A DNA stretch of 41,767 nt. It comes from Candidatus Krumholzibacteriota bacterium. GTDB taxonomy: Bacteria > Krumholzibacteriota > Krumholzibacteriia > JACNKJ01. The notes under the pieces are model-generated. The model was not told where the DNA came from. It saw only the letters and a list, made by a program, of their open reading frames with translations, and ran no database searches. The DNA is taken from NCBI GenBank assembly GCA_016933175.1, contig JAFGBK010000077.1, positions 1-41,767 on the forward strand, given 5' to 3'. Below are positions 8,397 through 16,436 of this stretch, piece after piece (positions within the stretch are counted from its first letter, which is position 1; every line of letters starts with the position of its first letter). The translations under genes and the position numbers were made by a program.

Positions 8397-8980
8397 GCCG
8401 AGGCCAGCTCCCGCCCGCGCTGGAAGGCCCGCCAGTTCAGGTCCTCCGTGCCCCTGGGCACGCGCGCGCGGATCACCTTCCGCCATAGGTCCTCGTCGAA
8501 GTCCAGGCTGGCCGAGAGGGCGCCCAGCAGCAGCACGCTCACCATCTTCTCGTTGCCCAGGGCCCGGCACTCCTCGCGGGCCGAGACGGCCACGGTGGCC
8601 GGGATGCGCGCGCGCACCTCGGCCAGGGGGTTCTCCGGGTAGTCCCAGTCCTTGCCGGCGGCGATGGGGGGGATGATCCGCTGGGTGTTGACGACGGCGC
8701 TGCCGCCCGGCGCCACGAGGTGCATGGCGCGCAGGGCCTCGGCCTGCTCGAAGGCCAGCAGGACGTCGGCCCCGCCCTCGGGGATGATGGGCGACCAGAC
8801 CCGCTCGCCGAAGCGCACGTGGCTGGAGACGACGCCGCCCCGCTGGGCCATGCCGTGCACCTCGCTCTTCTTGGCGTCGTGGCCGGCCTCCATGGCCACC
8901 TGGGACAGTATGTCGCTGGCCAGCAGGACGCCCTGCCCGCCCACGCCCACCAGCAGCACGTTGGTCGTCCTGGCGCTCAC
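8393..8980 (-). CDS. iorB: Indolepyruvate ferredoxin oxidoreductase beta subunit
   Basis: The product is 195 residues. The start is the GTG at 8980, 6 bases after GGAGGT; it overlaps the iorA stop as GTGA. The N-terminus NVLLVGVGGQGVLLASDILS is the gamma-type 2-oxoacid oxidoreductase signature, followed by KKSEVHGMAQRGG, which is characteristic of IorB/PorC-type subunits. With IorA it forms the enzyme that decarboxylates aryl pyruvates to aryl-acetyl-CoA while reducing ferredoxin. It is last in the buk-ptb-iorA-iorB operon. The open frame reads through upstream for a long distance on this strand, but that stretch is the iorA gene in another frame. Substrate preference cannot be read from sequence; branched-chain oxoacids are possible. 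Confidence 0.9.
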   Translation of the reverse strand: MSARTTNVLLVGVGGQGVLLASDILSQVAMEAGHDAKKSEVHGMAQRGGVVSSHVRFGERVWSPIIPEGGADVLLAFEQAEALRAMHLVAPGGSAVVNTQRIIPPIAAGKDWDYPENPLAEVRARIPATVAVSAREECRALGNEKMVSVLLLGALSASLDFDEDLWRKVIRARVPRGTEDLNWRAFQRGRELASA

Positions 8981-10791
8981 ACCGGCACCTCCTCGCTCGT
9001 GAGCCGGATGGCCTCGTGGGGGCAGACCTGGAAGCAGAGGCTGCAGCCCGTGCAGGCGTCCTCGTCGATGACGACCTGGCGCAGGCCCTTGGCCGTCAGG
9101 CCGCCGGTGAGGCTGAGGGCCGGGCAGCCCGTCCGCAGGCAGGTCCTGCAGCCCACGCAGCGCTCGGGATCCACGCGATAGGGGATCTCGCGGATCTTCA
9201 CGGGCATCAGCGCGCAGGGCGCCCGGGCGATGACCACGCTGGGCCCCGCGTGCGCGACGGCCGCCTCCACGGCCGCCCTCACCGCGGGCTGGTCGTGGTT
9301 CGCCACCACCTGCACGTGATCGACGCCGAGGGCCTTGACCAGTGTGGGCAGGTCCACCTGCCTGGCAGCCTTGCCCATGAGGGTCTTGCCGGTCGCCGGG
9401 TGCTCCTGGCCGCCGGTCATGGCCGTCACCCGGTTGTCGAGGATGAGCACCGTGATGTCGGCGTCGTTGTAGACCGCGTCCAGCAGGCCGGTCATGCCCG
9501 AGTGCAGGAAGGTGGAGTCGCCGATGGCGGCGAAGATGGGCTTTCCGTCGGTCGCCACCTTGCTCGAGCCGATGGCGGTGCCGATGGAGGCGCCCATGTC
9601 CAGGCAGGTGTCGATGGTCTGCAGGGGCGGCAGGGCGGCCAGCGTGTAGCAGCCGATGTCGCCGAAAACGTTGCCCTTCTTCGGCTTGACGCCCCAGAAG
9701 AGGCTGCGATGGGGGCAGCCGGGGCAGAGCACGGGCGGCCTCGGCAGCACGGTGGCGGCCGCGCCGGCCGGCGCCGGCGCCGTGTCGATGAGGCCGGCCG
9801 CCGCGAGGCCCTTGCCCAGGCGGCCCGGCGTCAGCTCGCCGAGCAGCCCGGTGAGGGACTTGCCCTCGCAGGCGATGCCCTCGGCCAGGAGCTGCTCCTC
9901 GATGAAGGGATCCAGCTCCTCGATGACGATGAGCCGCTCCACCTCGGCGGCGAAGCGGCGGATGCCCTCCAGGGGCAGCGGCCAGCCTAGCCCCAGCTTG
10001 TAGTAGCTGGCCTCGGGCAGCAGCTCGCGCGCCTGCACGTAGCCGACGCCCGCGGCCACGACGCCCACCCGCCGGTCGCCCCACTCGACGCGGTTCAGCT
10101 CCGTCTCCTCGGCGAAGGCGCGGAGCCTGTCCAGGCGCTCCTCGACGAAGGCGTGGCGCGCGCGCGCATTGGCCGGGACCATGACGTACTTCCTGGCGTC
10201 CTTGCGGAAGCCCTTGACCGCGACGGACCGCAGTTCGCCCGCCTCGACGATGCCCTTGCTGTGGCTGATGCGGGTGGTCATGCGCAGCAGGACCGGCGTG
10301 TCGAAGCGCTCGCTGATCTCCATGCCGGCGGCCACGTAGTCCTTGGCCTCCTGGCTGCAGGAGGGCTCGAGCATGGGGATCTTTGCGAAGCGGGCGTAAT
10401 GGCGGTTGTCCTGCTCGTTCTGGCTGCTGTGCAGCTCGGGGTCGTCGGCGGTGACGACCACGAGGCCCGCCTCGACGCCCATGTAGGAGAGGGTCATCAG
10501 GGGATCGGCCGCCACGTTGAGGCCCACGTGCTTCTGGGTGCTGATGGCCCGCGCGCCCGTCAGGGCGGCGCCGGCGGCCACCTCGAGGCCCACCTTCTCG
10601 TTGGGCGACCACTGCACGTACATCTCGGGGACCAGGCGGGCAAGGGTCTCGAGGATCTCCGTGCTCGGCGTGCCCGGGTAGCCCGCGCCCAGGCGCACGC
10701 CGGCCTCGCGGCAGCCCAGGGCGACGGCCTCGTTGCCGGAGAGCAGGTAGCGGATCGGCGCCTCCTGCCGGGTGGATGCTTCCATGGCCAT
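8977..10791 (-). CDS. iorA: Indolepyruvate ferredoxin oxidoreductase alpha subunit
   Basis: The product is 604 residues, close to the usual IorA length of about 600. The N-terminal pyrimidine-binding domain starts LLSGNEAVALGCREAGV and includes GYPGTPSTEI. The central region has the thiamine diphosphate motif starting GDSTFLHSG and ending in VLILDN. The C-terminal ferredoxin-like module has two 4Fe-4S motifs: CVGCRTCLRTGCP and CTGCSLCFQVCP; the first has the wider spacing typical of IorA. ATG codons lie at 10791 and 10785; the second is better spaced from AAAGG and may be the real start. The enzyme is oxygen-sensitive and cytoplasmic, so the organism probably ferments or respires amino acids under low oxygen. 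The next gene upstream is ptb, whose product would accept the acyl-CoA. Confidence 0.93.
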   Translation of the reverse strand: MAMEASTRQEAPIRYLLSGNEAVALGCREAGVRLGAGYPGTPSTEILETLARLVPEMYVQWSPNEKVGLEVAAGAALTGARAISTQKHVGLNVAADPLMTLSYMGVEAGLVVVTADDPELHSSQNEQDNRHYARFAKIPMLEPSCSQEAKDYVAAGMEISERFDTPVLLRMTTRISHSKGIVEAGELRSVAVKGFRKDARKYVMVPANARARHAFVEERLDRLRAFAEETELNRVEWGDRRVGVVAAGVGYVQARELLPEASYYKLGLGWPLPLEGIRRFAAEVERLIVIEELDPFIEEQLLAEGIACEGKSLTGLLGELTPGRLGKGLAAAGLIDTAPAPAGAAATVLPRPPVLCPGCPHRSLFWGVKPKKGNVFGDIGCYTLAALPPLQTIDTCLDMGASIGTAIGSSKVATDGKPIFAAIGDSTFLHSGMTGLLDAVYNDADITVLILDNRVTAMTGGQEHPATGKTLMGKAARQVDLPTLVKALGVDHVQVVANHDQPAVRAAVEAAVAHAGPSVVIARAPCALMPVKIREIPYRVDPERCVGCRTCLRTGCPALSLTGGLTAKGLRQVVIDEDACTGCSLCFQVCPHEAIRLTSEEVPV

Positions 10792-10815
10792 CCTTTCGCG
10801 GCGCCCGCCTCCGGC

Positions 10816-11757
10816 CTAGCCGAAGAAGGGGCGGTGCTTGCGGTCCTCGATCTCCTGCTCGTCGTAGAGCGCGCCCAGGGCGAGGCTGAGCACGCGGATC
10901 TCGGGCGTGTCGCTGCGCGACAGCAGGACGATGGGCACCTTGGCGCCCACCACCAGGCCGGCCACGCGCGCGCCGGCGAGCAGGATGAGGCTCTTCACGA
11001 CGAAGTTGACGGCGGTGATGTTGGGGCCGAGGAAGATGTCGGCCTGCCCGGCCACGCGGCTGAAGATGCCCTTGAGGCGCGCCGCGTCCCGGGAGAGGGC
11101 GATGTCGATGCCCAGGGGGCCCTCGATGAAGAGGTTGCCCAGGCGGCCGCCCGCGGCCCATCGCATGAGCTCGCGCATGTCGAGGGTCTCGGGCAGCTTG
11201 GGATTCTCCTTCTCCACCAGGGCGAGGGCGGCCACGAGCGGGTGGTCGATCTGGAGGCAGCGCGCCAGCTCGACGGCGTTGGCCAGGATGTCCTTCCGCG
11301 TGGCCAGGTCCTGGTGGATGTTGATGCCCCCGTCGGTGTGGAGCATCAGCTTGTCGTAGTGGTCCGTCTCGACCACGGCCACGTGGGACAGGACGCGGCC
11401 CGTGCGCAGGCCCGAGTCCTTGTCGAGCACGGCCTTGAGCAGCTTCTCCGTGTTGACGGTGCCCTTCATGAGCAGGTCGGCGCGTCCCTCGCGCGCCTCC
11501 GCGACGGCGCGGGCGCTGCAGGCGATCTCGCCGCCCGTCTCGTCGATGATCTGGATGGCGCCCAGGGGGAAGTCCGCCTCCTCGGCCAGGGCACGGATCT
11601 TGTCCTCGGGCCCGATGAGCACCGGCTCGATGAGCTGCTCCTGGCTGGCCGTCTTGATGGCCTCGATGACGGTGGCCTTGGCGGCGCCCGCCACCGCGAC
11701 ACGCTTGCTCGGCGCGGTGCGGACGATCGTGCGGAGTTCCTTGAAGCTGCGGATCAC
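10816..11757 (-). CDS. ptb: Phosphate butyryltransferase-like phosphotransacylase
   Basis: The product is 313 residues, typical for Ptb (about 300). It transfers an acyl group from CoA to phosphate. Recognisable segments are ADLLMKGTVNTEKLLKAVLD, LHTDGGINIHQDLATRKDI and the C-terminal DIFLGPNITAVNFVVKSL block shared by Ptb and the Pta core. The start GTG at 11757 overlaps the buk stop as GTGA, so the two are translationally coupled. Paired with the acid kinase it makes ATP from acyl-CoA by substrate-level phosphorylation. Downstream are iorA and iorB, so the likely acyl donors are aryl-acetyl-CoA or branched acyl-CoA rather than only butyryl-CoA. The acyl specificity is inferred from context. 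Confidence 0.9.
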   Translation of the reverse strand: MIRSFKELRTIVRTAPSKRVAVAGAAKATVIEAIKTASQEQLIEPVLIGPEDKIRALAEEADFPLGAIQIIDETGGEIACSARAVAEAREGRADLLMKGTVNTEKLLKAVLDKDSGLRTGRVLSHVAVVETDHYDKLMLHTDGGINIHQDLATRKDILANAVELARCLQIDHPLVAALALVEKENPKLPETLDMRELMRWAAGGRLGNLFIEGPLGIDIALSRDAARLKGIFSRVAGQADIFLGPNITAVNFVVKSLILLAGARVAGLVVGAKVPIVLLSRSDTPEIRVLSLALGALYDEQEIEDRKHRPFFG

Positions 11758-12830
11758 GTGCCGCCTCCTTCCCGCGCCAAGCCGTAGCGCTTGGCCTGCT
11801 CCCGGCCCTGCAGCACGCGCAGGGCGCCCTGGGCCAGGGCCTCCATCTCCCGCTCGCCGGGGTAGCTGAAGACGCGCCCGAGGAAGCCCACCCGATCGCG
11901 CAGGCGTTCCGTCAGGAGGTCCGAGCGGGCCATGCCGCCCGTGAGGATGACGCCGTCCAGCTCGCCGCCGAGGGCCGCGGCCATGGCGCCGATCTCCTTG
12001 GCGATCTGGTAGGCCATGGCGTCGAAGGCGCCGCGCGCCGCCGCGTCGCCCGCGGCGATGCGCCGCTCGATCTCCTTCAGGTCACCCGTGCCGAGGTAGG
12101 CGCAGAGCCCGCTCTCCTTGGCCAAGCGGTGCTCCAGGCGCGCGCGGTCCGTGCCCGGCGCGAAGGCCAGGTCCAGCAGGCCCCGCACCGGCAGGGCGCC
12201 GGCGCGGTAGGGCGAGAAGGGGCCCATGCCCAGCAGGGCGTCGTTGACGTCCGCGATGCGCCCGCCGCGCAGGGCCGCGACGCTGATGCCGCCGCCCAGG
12301 TGGGCCGCCGCGAAGCGGGTGTCGCCCAGCGGCTTGTCCAGCTCGGCGGCCGCCAGGCGGGCGACGGCCTTGAGGCTCAGGGCGTGGCTGCGGCCCTGGC
12401 GCGTGATCTCCGGCACGCCGCTGTAGCGGGCCACCGCGTCCATCTCGTCCACGGTGACGGGATCGACGACGAAGGCGGGCACCCGCCAGCGGCGGCCGAG
12501 CTCGTGGGCGATGAGGCCGCCCAGGAGGCTGGCGTGCTCGCCGTAACGCGCCGAACGCAGGTCGTCGAGCATGGCCTCGTCGATGAGATAGGTGCCGCCC
12601 TCCATGGGCCGCAGCAGGCCGCCGCGGCCGCAGACCGCATCGGGCGCGGGCCGCCCGTTGGCCTCGAGGAAGGCGAGGACGTCGTCGCGGCGCGCCGGGA
12701 GCTGTGCGGCGATGGCGCCGCTGCCGTCCTCGTGCTCGAGGGTCCGCTCGAGGACGGGGCCGTCCTCGCCCCAGAGGGCGAGCTTGGTGCTGGTGCTACC
12801 TGGGTTGATGACGAGGATGGTGAGGGCCAT
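11754..12830 (-). CDS. buk: Butyrate kinase-like short/branched/aryl-acid kinase
   Basis: The product is 358 residues, the usual Buk length. The start at 12830 follows AAGGACGGCC; an open frame continues 48 bases upstream but has no better start. The N-terminus ILVINPGSTSTKLALW is the ASKHA phosphate-1 motif, and FAAAHLGGGISVAALRGGR and GVILTGGMARSD are the phosphate-2 and adenosine motifs. The enzyme makes acid and ATP from acyl phosphate and ADP. Its gene leads the operon buk-ptb-iorA-iorB, behind a good promoter at 12876-12904. This order couples oxidative decarboxylation of a 2-oxoacid to ATP formation. Acetate kinase is a less likely alternative because the partner is Ptb-like. Confidence 0.92.
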   Translation of the reverse strand: MALTILVINPGSTSTKLALWGEDGPVLERTLEHEDGSGAIAAQLPARRDDVLAFLEANGRPAPDAVCGRGGLLRPMEGGTYLIDEAMLDDLRSARYGEHASLLGGLIAHELGRRWRVPAFVVDPVTVDEMDAVARYSGVPEITRQGRSHALSLKAVARLAAAELDKPLGDTRFAAAHLGGGISVAALRGGRIADVNDALLGMGPFSPYRAGALPVRGLLDLAFAPGTDRARLEHRLAKESGLCAYLGTGDLKEIERRIAAGDAAARGAFDAMAYQIAKEIGAMAAALGGELDGVILTGGMARSDLLTERLRDRVGFLGRVFSYPGEREMEALAQGALRVLQGREQAKRYGLAREGGGT

Positions 12831-12875
12831 GGCCGTCCTTGTGCTAGGGCAGCGACGGGGCTCAGGCAACCTACA

Positions 12876-12904
12876 CAATTAAGCCATGTCCAGGGTGGAG
12901 TCAA
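12876..12904 (-). promoter_or_regulatory. Promoter of the buk-ptb-iorAB operon
   Basis: Read on the minus strand: TTGACT (12904-12899), a 17-base spacer, then TAATTG (12881-12876). The predicted transcript starts about 40 bases before the buk ATG. The stretch 12905-12971 between this promoter and the histidine kinase stop contains a 6-bp hairpin (GGGCGG/CCGCCC at 12951-12964) without a U-run. Confidence 0.7.
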
Positions 12905-12971
12905 TGCCGCCCGCAGGGGCCTCGCGATACCGGAAATGTGCCGGTGGTCCGGGCGGAGCCGCCCGCCGGGA

Positions 12972-14207
12972 TCAGGCGCTGGGCTGCCGGCTGGGGCGCG
13001 GCGCGGGAGGCGCCGCCTCGGGCTCTCGCGCGAGCGTGCCCGGCTTCTCGCTCGCCTGGCCATCCGGGCCGGCGACGGGGATGCTGAAGGTGAAGGTGCT
13101 GCCCTTGCCGAGCTCGCTCTCCACCCAGATGCGCCCGCCGTGCCGGTGCACGAACTGCCGCGCGATGTCCAGGCCGAGGCCGGCGCCGCCCTCCTTGAGG
13201 GCGAGAGCCTCCTCGGTCTGGTGGAAGCCCTGCCAGATGGCCTCCAGGTCCCCGGGGCCGATGCCGATGCCCGAGTCCGCGACGGAGATCTCGACGCAGT
13301 CCCCGGCCTGGCGGGCCGAGACCTCGGCGACGCCCCCGCCGTGGTTGTACTTCACGGCGTTGGTGAGCAGGTTCCAGACCACCTGCTGGATGCGGAAGGG
13401 ATCCATGAAGACGCGCGGCAGGCGGCCCGGCTCGTGCAGCACCAGCTTGACGCCCTTCTCCACGGCGCGGGCCTGGACGGTGCCGATGGCCTCCTCGAGC
13501 ACCGACGCCAGGTCGGACCAGGCGAGGTTGAGATGGCTCTGCTCGCTGCCCGCCTTGCTCAGATCCAGCAGGTCCTCGATGAGCTGGAAGAGCTTGGTGC
13601 TCTGCTCGTGGATGACCTGGATGAACTCCGTCTGGATCTTCGGCGGCACGTCGCCGTTCTTCAGCTGCTCGGAGTAGGCGATGATGCTGGTCAGCGGCGT
13701 CTTCAGTTCGTGGCTGACCTTGGCCAGGAAGTCCATCTTGCGCTTGGAGTGCTCCATGAGCAGACCGTTGCTGCGGCGCAGCTCCTCCAGCAGCCTGTCG
13801 CGCTGGCTGAGGTAGTTGGCGGCGAGGCCGTCCTTGCCCTTGGAGATGATGTCGCTCAGGAGGCGGAGGTTCTCCTTCAGCTCGCCGTCGGCACTCTCGG
13901 TCATGGTGACGGCCCACAGCTCCTCGGCGAGGATGTTGAGGGTGAGCAGCGAATCCTCGATGGGCAGCCCCTGCTCGGCGCTGCGTCCGCTGGCGTAGTC
14001 GAGGAAGAAGGTGAAGAGGAAGTCGTCCTCGAAGCGGAGCGACTGGATGATGGGATCCAGATGGCTCCAGGCGAGCGTCTCCAGCTCGGTGTCGGTGAAG
14101 GAATCGTAGACCTCGCGTCCCGCCTTGCGGAAATCCTGGGCGACGCTCGTCTTGAGCGCGTCGAGGTTGCTCTCGATGATCTGCAAGAGGGACTTGGCGT
14201 TTCCCAT
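12972..14207 (-). CDS. Soluble sensor histidine kinase
   Basis: The product is 411 residues from the ATG at 14207 (MGNAKSLLQ), with AAAGGG upstream; the frame extends further upstream but only through arginine/proline-rich sequence. No membrane segment is present, so the protein is cytoplasmic. Residues 1-130 are helical with acidic and Leu-rich stretches and match no sensor fold I recognise. A coiled-coil linker precedes the HisKA domain with H166 in VSHELKTPL. The ATPase domain has the N box NLLTNAVKYN, the G1 box DSGIGIG and the G2 box GAGLGLDIA. The C-terminus is a Pro/Ala/Arg tail. No response regulator gene is adjacent, so it is an orphan kinase here. The N-terminal region may sense a cytoplasmic partner. 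Confidence 0.9.
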   Translation of the reverse strand: MGNAKSLLQIIESNLDALKTSVAQDFRKAGREVYDSFTDTELETLAWSHLDPIIQSLRFEDDFLFTFFLDYASGRSAEQGLPIEDSLLTLNILAEELWAVTMTESADGELKENLRLLSDIISKGKDGLAANYLSQRDRLLEELRRSNGLLMEHSKRKMDFLAKVSHELKTPLTSIIAYSEQLKNGDVPPKIQTEFIQVIHEQSTKLFQLIEDLLDLSKAGSEQSHLNLAWSDLASVLEEAIGTVQARAVEKGVKLVLHEPGRLPRVFMDPFRIQQVVWNLLTNAVKYNHGGGVAEVSARQAGDCVEISVADSGIGIGPGDLEAIWQGFHQTEEALALKEGGAGLGLDIARQFVHRHGGRIWVESELGKGSTFTFSIPVAGPDGQASEKPGTLAREPEAAPPAPRPSRQPSA

Positions 14208-14624
14208 TCTCGCGGCGACCCTTTCCACCCCGGTGTGCGGCGGCCTGGGGTGCGTTGCTTCCCATGATTCCGAGCGGTGGCGCCCGGTCTCCGAACGCGG
14301 GATCGCCAATGCAAGGTTCCGGCCATTCAGAAGGAATCTCCGTCAGGTGGCGGACCGCCCGGGCGATCGTCCGGCGGGGATGGGAAAAGGCCCTTCCCGG
14401 CGAGGATTCGTGCTCAGGGAAGGATGGGAAGCCCATAACCTGAGCGCTGCCCCTAAGCAGCGGAGAACTCCGCCAAGGCCGGGAAGGGCGTCTGTCGCCT
14501 GGGCCCCGCGACGGGGATCCCGGGGGCGCTCCGGCGCGCCGCGGCGCCGGGCGAAAGCACCGAAACACCCGGACACCCGCCCCCGGGACTTTTCGCCGCG
14601 TATCTTCGGGGTGACCGGCGCGCT
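14208..14624. other. Gene-free region between histidine kinase and cstA
   Basis: This stretch of 417 bases holds no convincing gene on either strand. Its middle part, 14385-14489, has nested inverted repeats (listed separately). The cstA-proximal part, about 14500-14600, is very GC-rich with short palindromes such as GCGCGCCGCGGCGC but no U-run. I see no clear promoter for the histidine kinase. Confidence 0.6.
14385..14489 (-). ncRNA. Candidate structured RNA (unclassified)
   Basis: A perfect 12-bp closing stem joins 14478-14489 to 14390-14401. Inside it are a 7-bp stem (GCTCAGG/CCTGAGC, 14412-14445) capped by ATGGG/CCCAT, a 5-bp hairpin (14446-14461) and a 6-bp hairpin (GCGGAG/CTCCGC, 14460-14473). 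The last two share two bases, so one may be shortened. On the minus strand the closing stem is followed by C and TTTT, like an intrinsic terminator; on the plus strand it is not. I compared it by eye with SRP RNA, 6S RNA and several riboswitch cores and found no convincing match. It could be an independent small RNA or the tail of the cstA transcript. Confidence 0.4.
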
Positions 14625-16334
14625 TCAGGCGGCCGGCGCCGCCAGGCGGCTCCGCCGGGCTTCGCTCAGGCGGCGCAGGGAGAGGAAGGCCTCGACGATG
14701 AGCCAGAGATCCAGGACCAGGATGGCCAGCCCGGTGATCAGCAGGGGCCAGCTCACCGGATCCGCCAGCAGGAACTTCCAGAGGCTGTAGGGCAGCGCCA
14801 CCAGGGTGATGGCCATCATGAAGACCATGGGCAGCAGCAGGAAGAGGAAGGGCCGGCCCGCCTTGTAGAACCAGAGGGTCATGACCAGGAAGCCCAGGGC
14901 GCCCAGGAGCTGGTTGGTGATGCCGAACAGGGCCCAGAGGGTGATGCCCGCGGGCTTGCCGCCCACCTTGGCCACGGCGAAGTAGCCGATGGCCAGCACG
15001 GCCAGCAGCCCGGCGGCGTAGCGGTTGCGGGTCAGCAGGCCGAGGGGGGCGAAGCCGTGGCCCAGCTCCTCGAGGTTGTAGCGCAGGAGGCGCGTGCCGC
15101 TGTCGAGGGTCGTCATGGCGAATCCCACCACGACGACGGCGATGAACACGGCGGCCAGCGTGGGATCCAGGCCCAGCGTCGCGCAGAGGTTGGCTCCGCC
15201 CTGGACGAAGGCCTGGAGCTTGGGCCCCATGCCCTCGGCGCCGGCCCAGGAGGCGTAGTGGGCGTGCCATTCGGCGCGGCTGGCGAAGCCGGCCGTGCAG
15301 GCCAGGATCGCCAGCACGGCCAGGAGGCTCTCAGTCAGCATGGCGCCGTAGGTGACGAAGAGGGAATCGCGCTCGCTGGCCAGCTGCTTGGCCGTGGTGC
15401 CGCTGGAGACCAGGGAGTGGAAGCCGCTGATGGCGCCGCAGGCGATGGTGATGAACAGGAAGGGGAAGAGCGGCGGCAGGTCGGCCGGCAGGCGGTTGAC
15501 GGCCGGCGCCACGATGTCCGGCCGCGCCGCGAACAGGCCCAGGAAGAGCAGCCCCATGCCCAGGTAGAGCTGGAAGCTGTTGAGATAATCGCGGGGCTGG
15601 AGCAGCAGCCAGACCGGCAGCACGGAGGCCACGAGAGCGTAGGCCATGAGGATCCAGACCCAATGGTTCAGTTCCACGGCGCCCAGCAGGGGGAGCCGCG
15701 TGACGGGGTGGCCCGTGCCGTGCCAGGTGGCCAGGAGCATCAGGGCCACGCCCACGAGGGTGGCCACGGTCAGGTTCGCCCGCAGGCGGTAGACCAGGGC
15801 GCCGATGGCCAGGGCTATGACGATGAGGGCCCAGACGGGGAAGACCGCCTCCGGGTAGAAGGCCCCGCTGAACAGGACGGCGATCACGTGGGCGAAGGCC
15901 CCCATGGCCAGGGCCAGCAGGAAGAAGATCAGCAGCAGGAACAGCACCCGCCCCCGGGCGCCCAGGAGCTGATCGGTGACGGTGCCGATGGAGCGCCCCT
16001 CGTTGCGCAGGGAGATGTAGAGGGCGGTCAGGTCGTGGACGGCTCCCATGAAGATGGAGCCGAAGAGCACCCAGAGCAGGGCCGGCACCCAGCCCCAGAT
16101 GACGGCGATGGCGGGCCCGAGGATGGGCCCCAGGCCGGCGATGGTTGCGAAGTGGTGGCCGAACAGGACGAGCCGGTTGCTGGGCACGTAGTCCACGCCG
16201 TCCTGCTTGACATGCGCGGGGGTGGGACGGTCCGGCTCGAAGCCCAGGATCCGGCGGGCGAGGCGGCGGCCGTAGACGAAGTAGGCGAGCAGGTAGGCGA
16301 AAAAGGCCAGGACGGCGACGAGCGTGGCGTTCAT
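14625..16334 (-). CDS. cstA: Carbon starvation protein CstA family transporter
   Basis: The product is 569 residues with about 16 membrane segments. Family blocks are clear: DGVDYVPSNRLVLFGHHFATIAGLGPILGPA region near residue 47 onward, GSIFMGAVHDL, SLRNEGRSIG, SGFHSLVSSGTTAKQ and TTLDSGTRL. CstA/BtsT proteins import peptides or pyruvate during nutrient limitation. The proteobacterial CstA is about 700 residues; this shorter form matches versions found in other phyla. The ATG at 16334 gives the typical N-terminus, yet no Shine-Dalgarno sequence precedes it. Instead a run of seven U residues preceded by CCTGCAGG lies just upstream, so the leader looks regulatory. Substrate is inferred from family only. 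Confidence 0.93.
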   Translation of the reverse strand: MNATLVAVLAFFAYLLAYFVYGRRLARRILGFEPDRPTPAHVKQDGVDYVPSNRLVLFGHHFATIAGLGPILGPAIAVIWGWVPALLWVLFGSIFMGAVHDLTALYISLRNEGRSIGTVTDQLLGARGRVLFLLLIFFLLALAMGAFAHVIAVLFSGAFYPEAVFPVWALIVIALAIGALVYRLRANLTVATLVGVALMLLATWHGTGHPVTRLPLLGAVELNHWVWILMAYALVASVLPVWLLLQPRDYLNSFQLYLGMGLLFLGLFAARPDIVAPAVNRLPADLPPLFPFLFITIACGAISGFHSLVSSGTTAKQLASERDSLFVTYGAMLTESLLAVLAILACTAGFASRAEWHAHYASWAGAEGMGPKLQAFVQGGANLCATLGLDPTLAAVFIAVVVVGFAMTTLDSGTRLLRYNLEELGHGFAPLGLLTRNRYAAGLLAVLAIGYFAVAKVGGKPAGITLWALFGITNQLLGALGFLVMTLWFYKAGRPFLFLLLPMVFMMAITLVALPYSLWKFLLADPVSWPLLITGLAILVLDLWLIVEAFLSLRRLSEARRSRLAAPAA

Positions 16335-16400
16335 ATCGAAACCACAAAAAAACCTGCAGGAGCCCGGCGAACGCAGGAACCCCCGCAGGAGGGTGAGAGA
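16335..16400 (-). promoter_or_regulatory. cstA leader with repeated TCCTGC words and U-run
   Basis: The transcript leader contains three copies of (G/C)NTCCTGC on the minus strand, ending at about 16385, 16373 and 16356. The last is followed by AGG and seven T residues (16352-16346), only 11 bases before the ATG. CCTGC segments can pair with the GCAGG of CCTGCAGG to make a short terminator-like stem. No ribosome-binding site is visible. Attenuation or repeat-binding control is a hypothesis. Confidence 0.4.
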
Positions 16401-16407
16401 AAGCTAA

Positions 16408-16436
16408 ACACTACCAGAGGCTCCCGGTGCTGTCAA
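16408..16436 (-). promoter_or_regulatory. cstA promoter
   Basis: On the minus strand: TTGACA (16436-16431), a 17-base spacer and TAGTGT (16413-16408). The -35 overlaps the last codons of the zinc-ribbon gene. The -10 word resembles others in this window (TAGCGT, TAGACT). Confidence 0.7.

Noticed and set aside
8981-11161. Upstream extension of iorB in the same frame
   Set aside because: It is the shadow of iorA; the real IorB start (GTG at 8980) has a ribosome-binding site and gives the usual N-terminus.
14412-14445. Similarity to cobalamin or SAM riboswitch words (GGGAAG, CTCAGG) and to SRP RNA (CAGG...GGAAG)
   Set aside because: The order and flanking conserved bases of those RNAs are absent; only short shared words remain.
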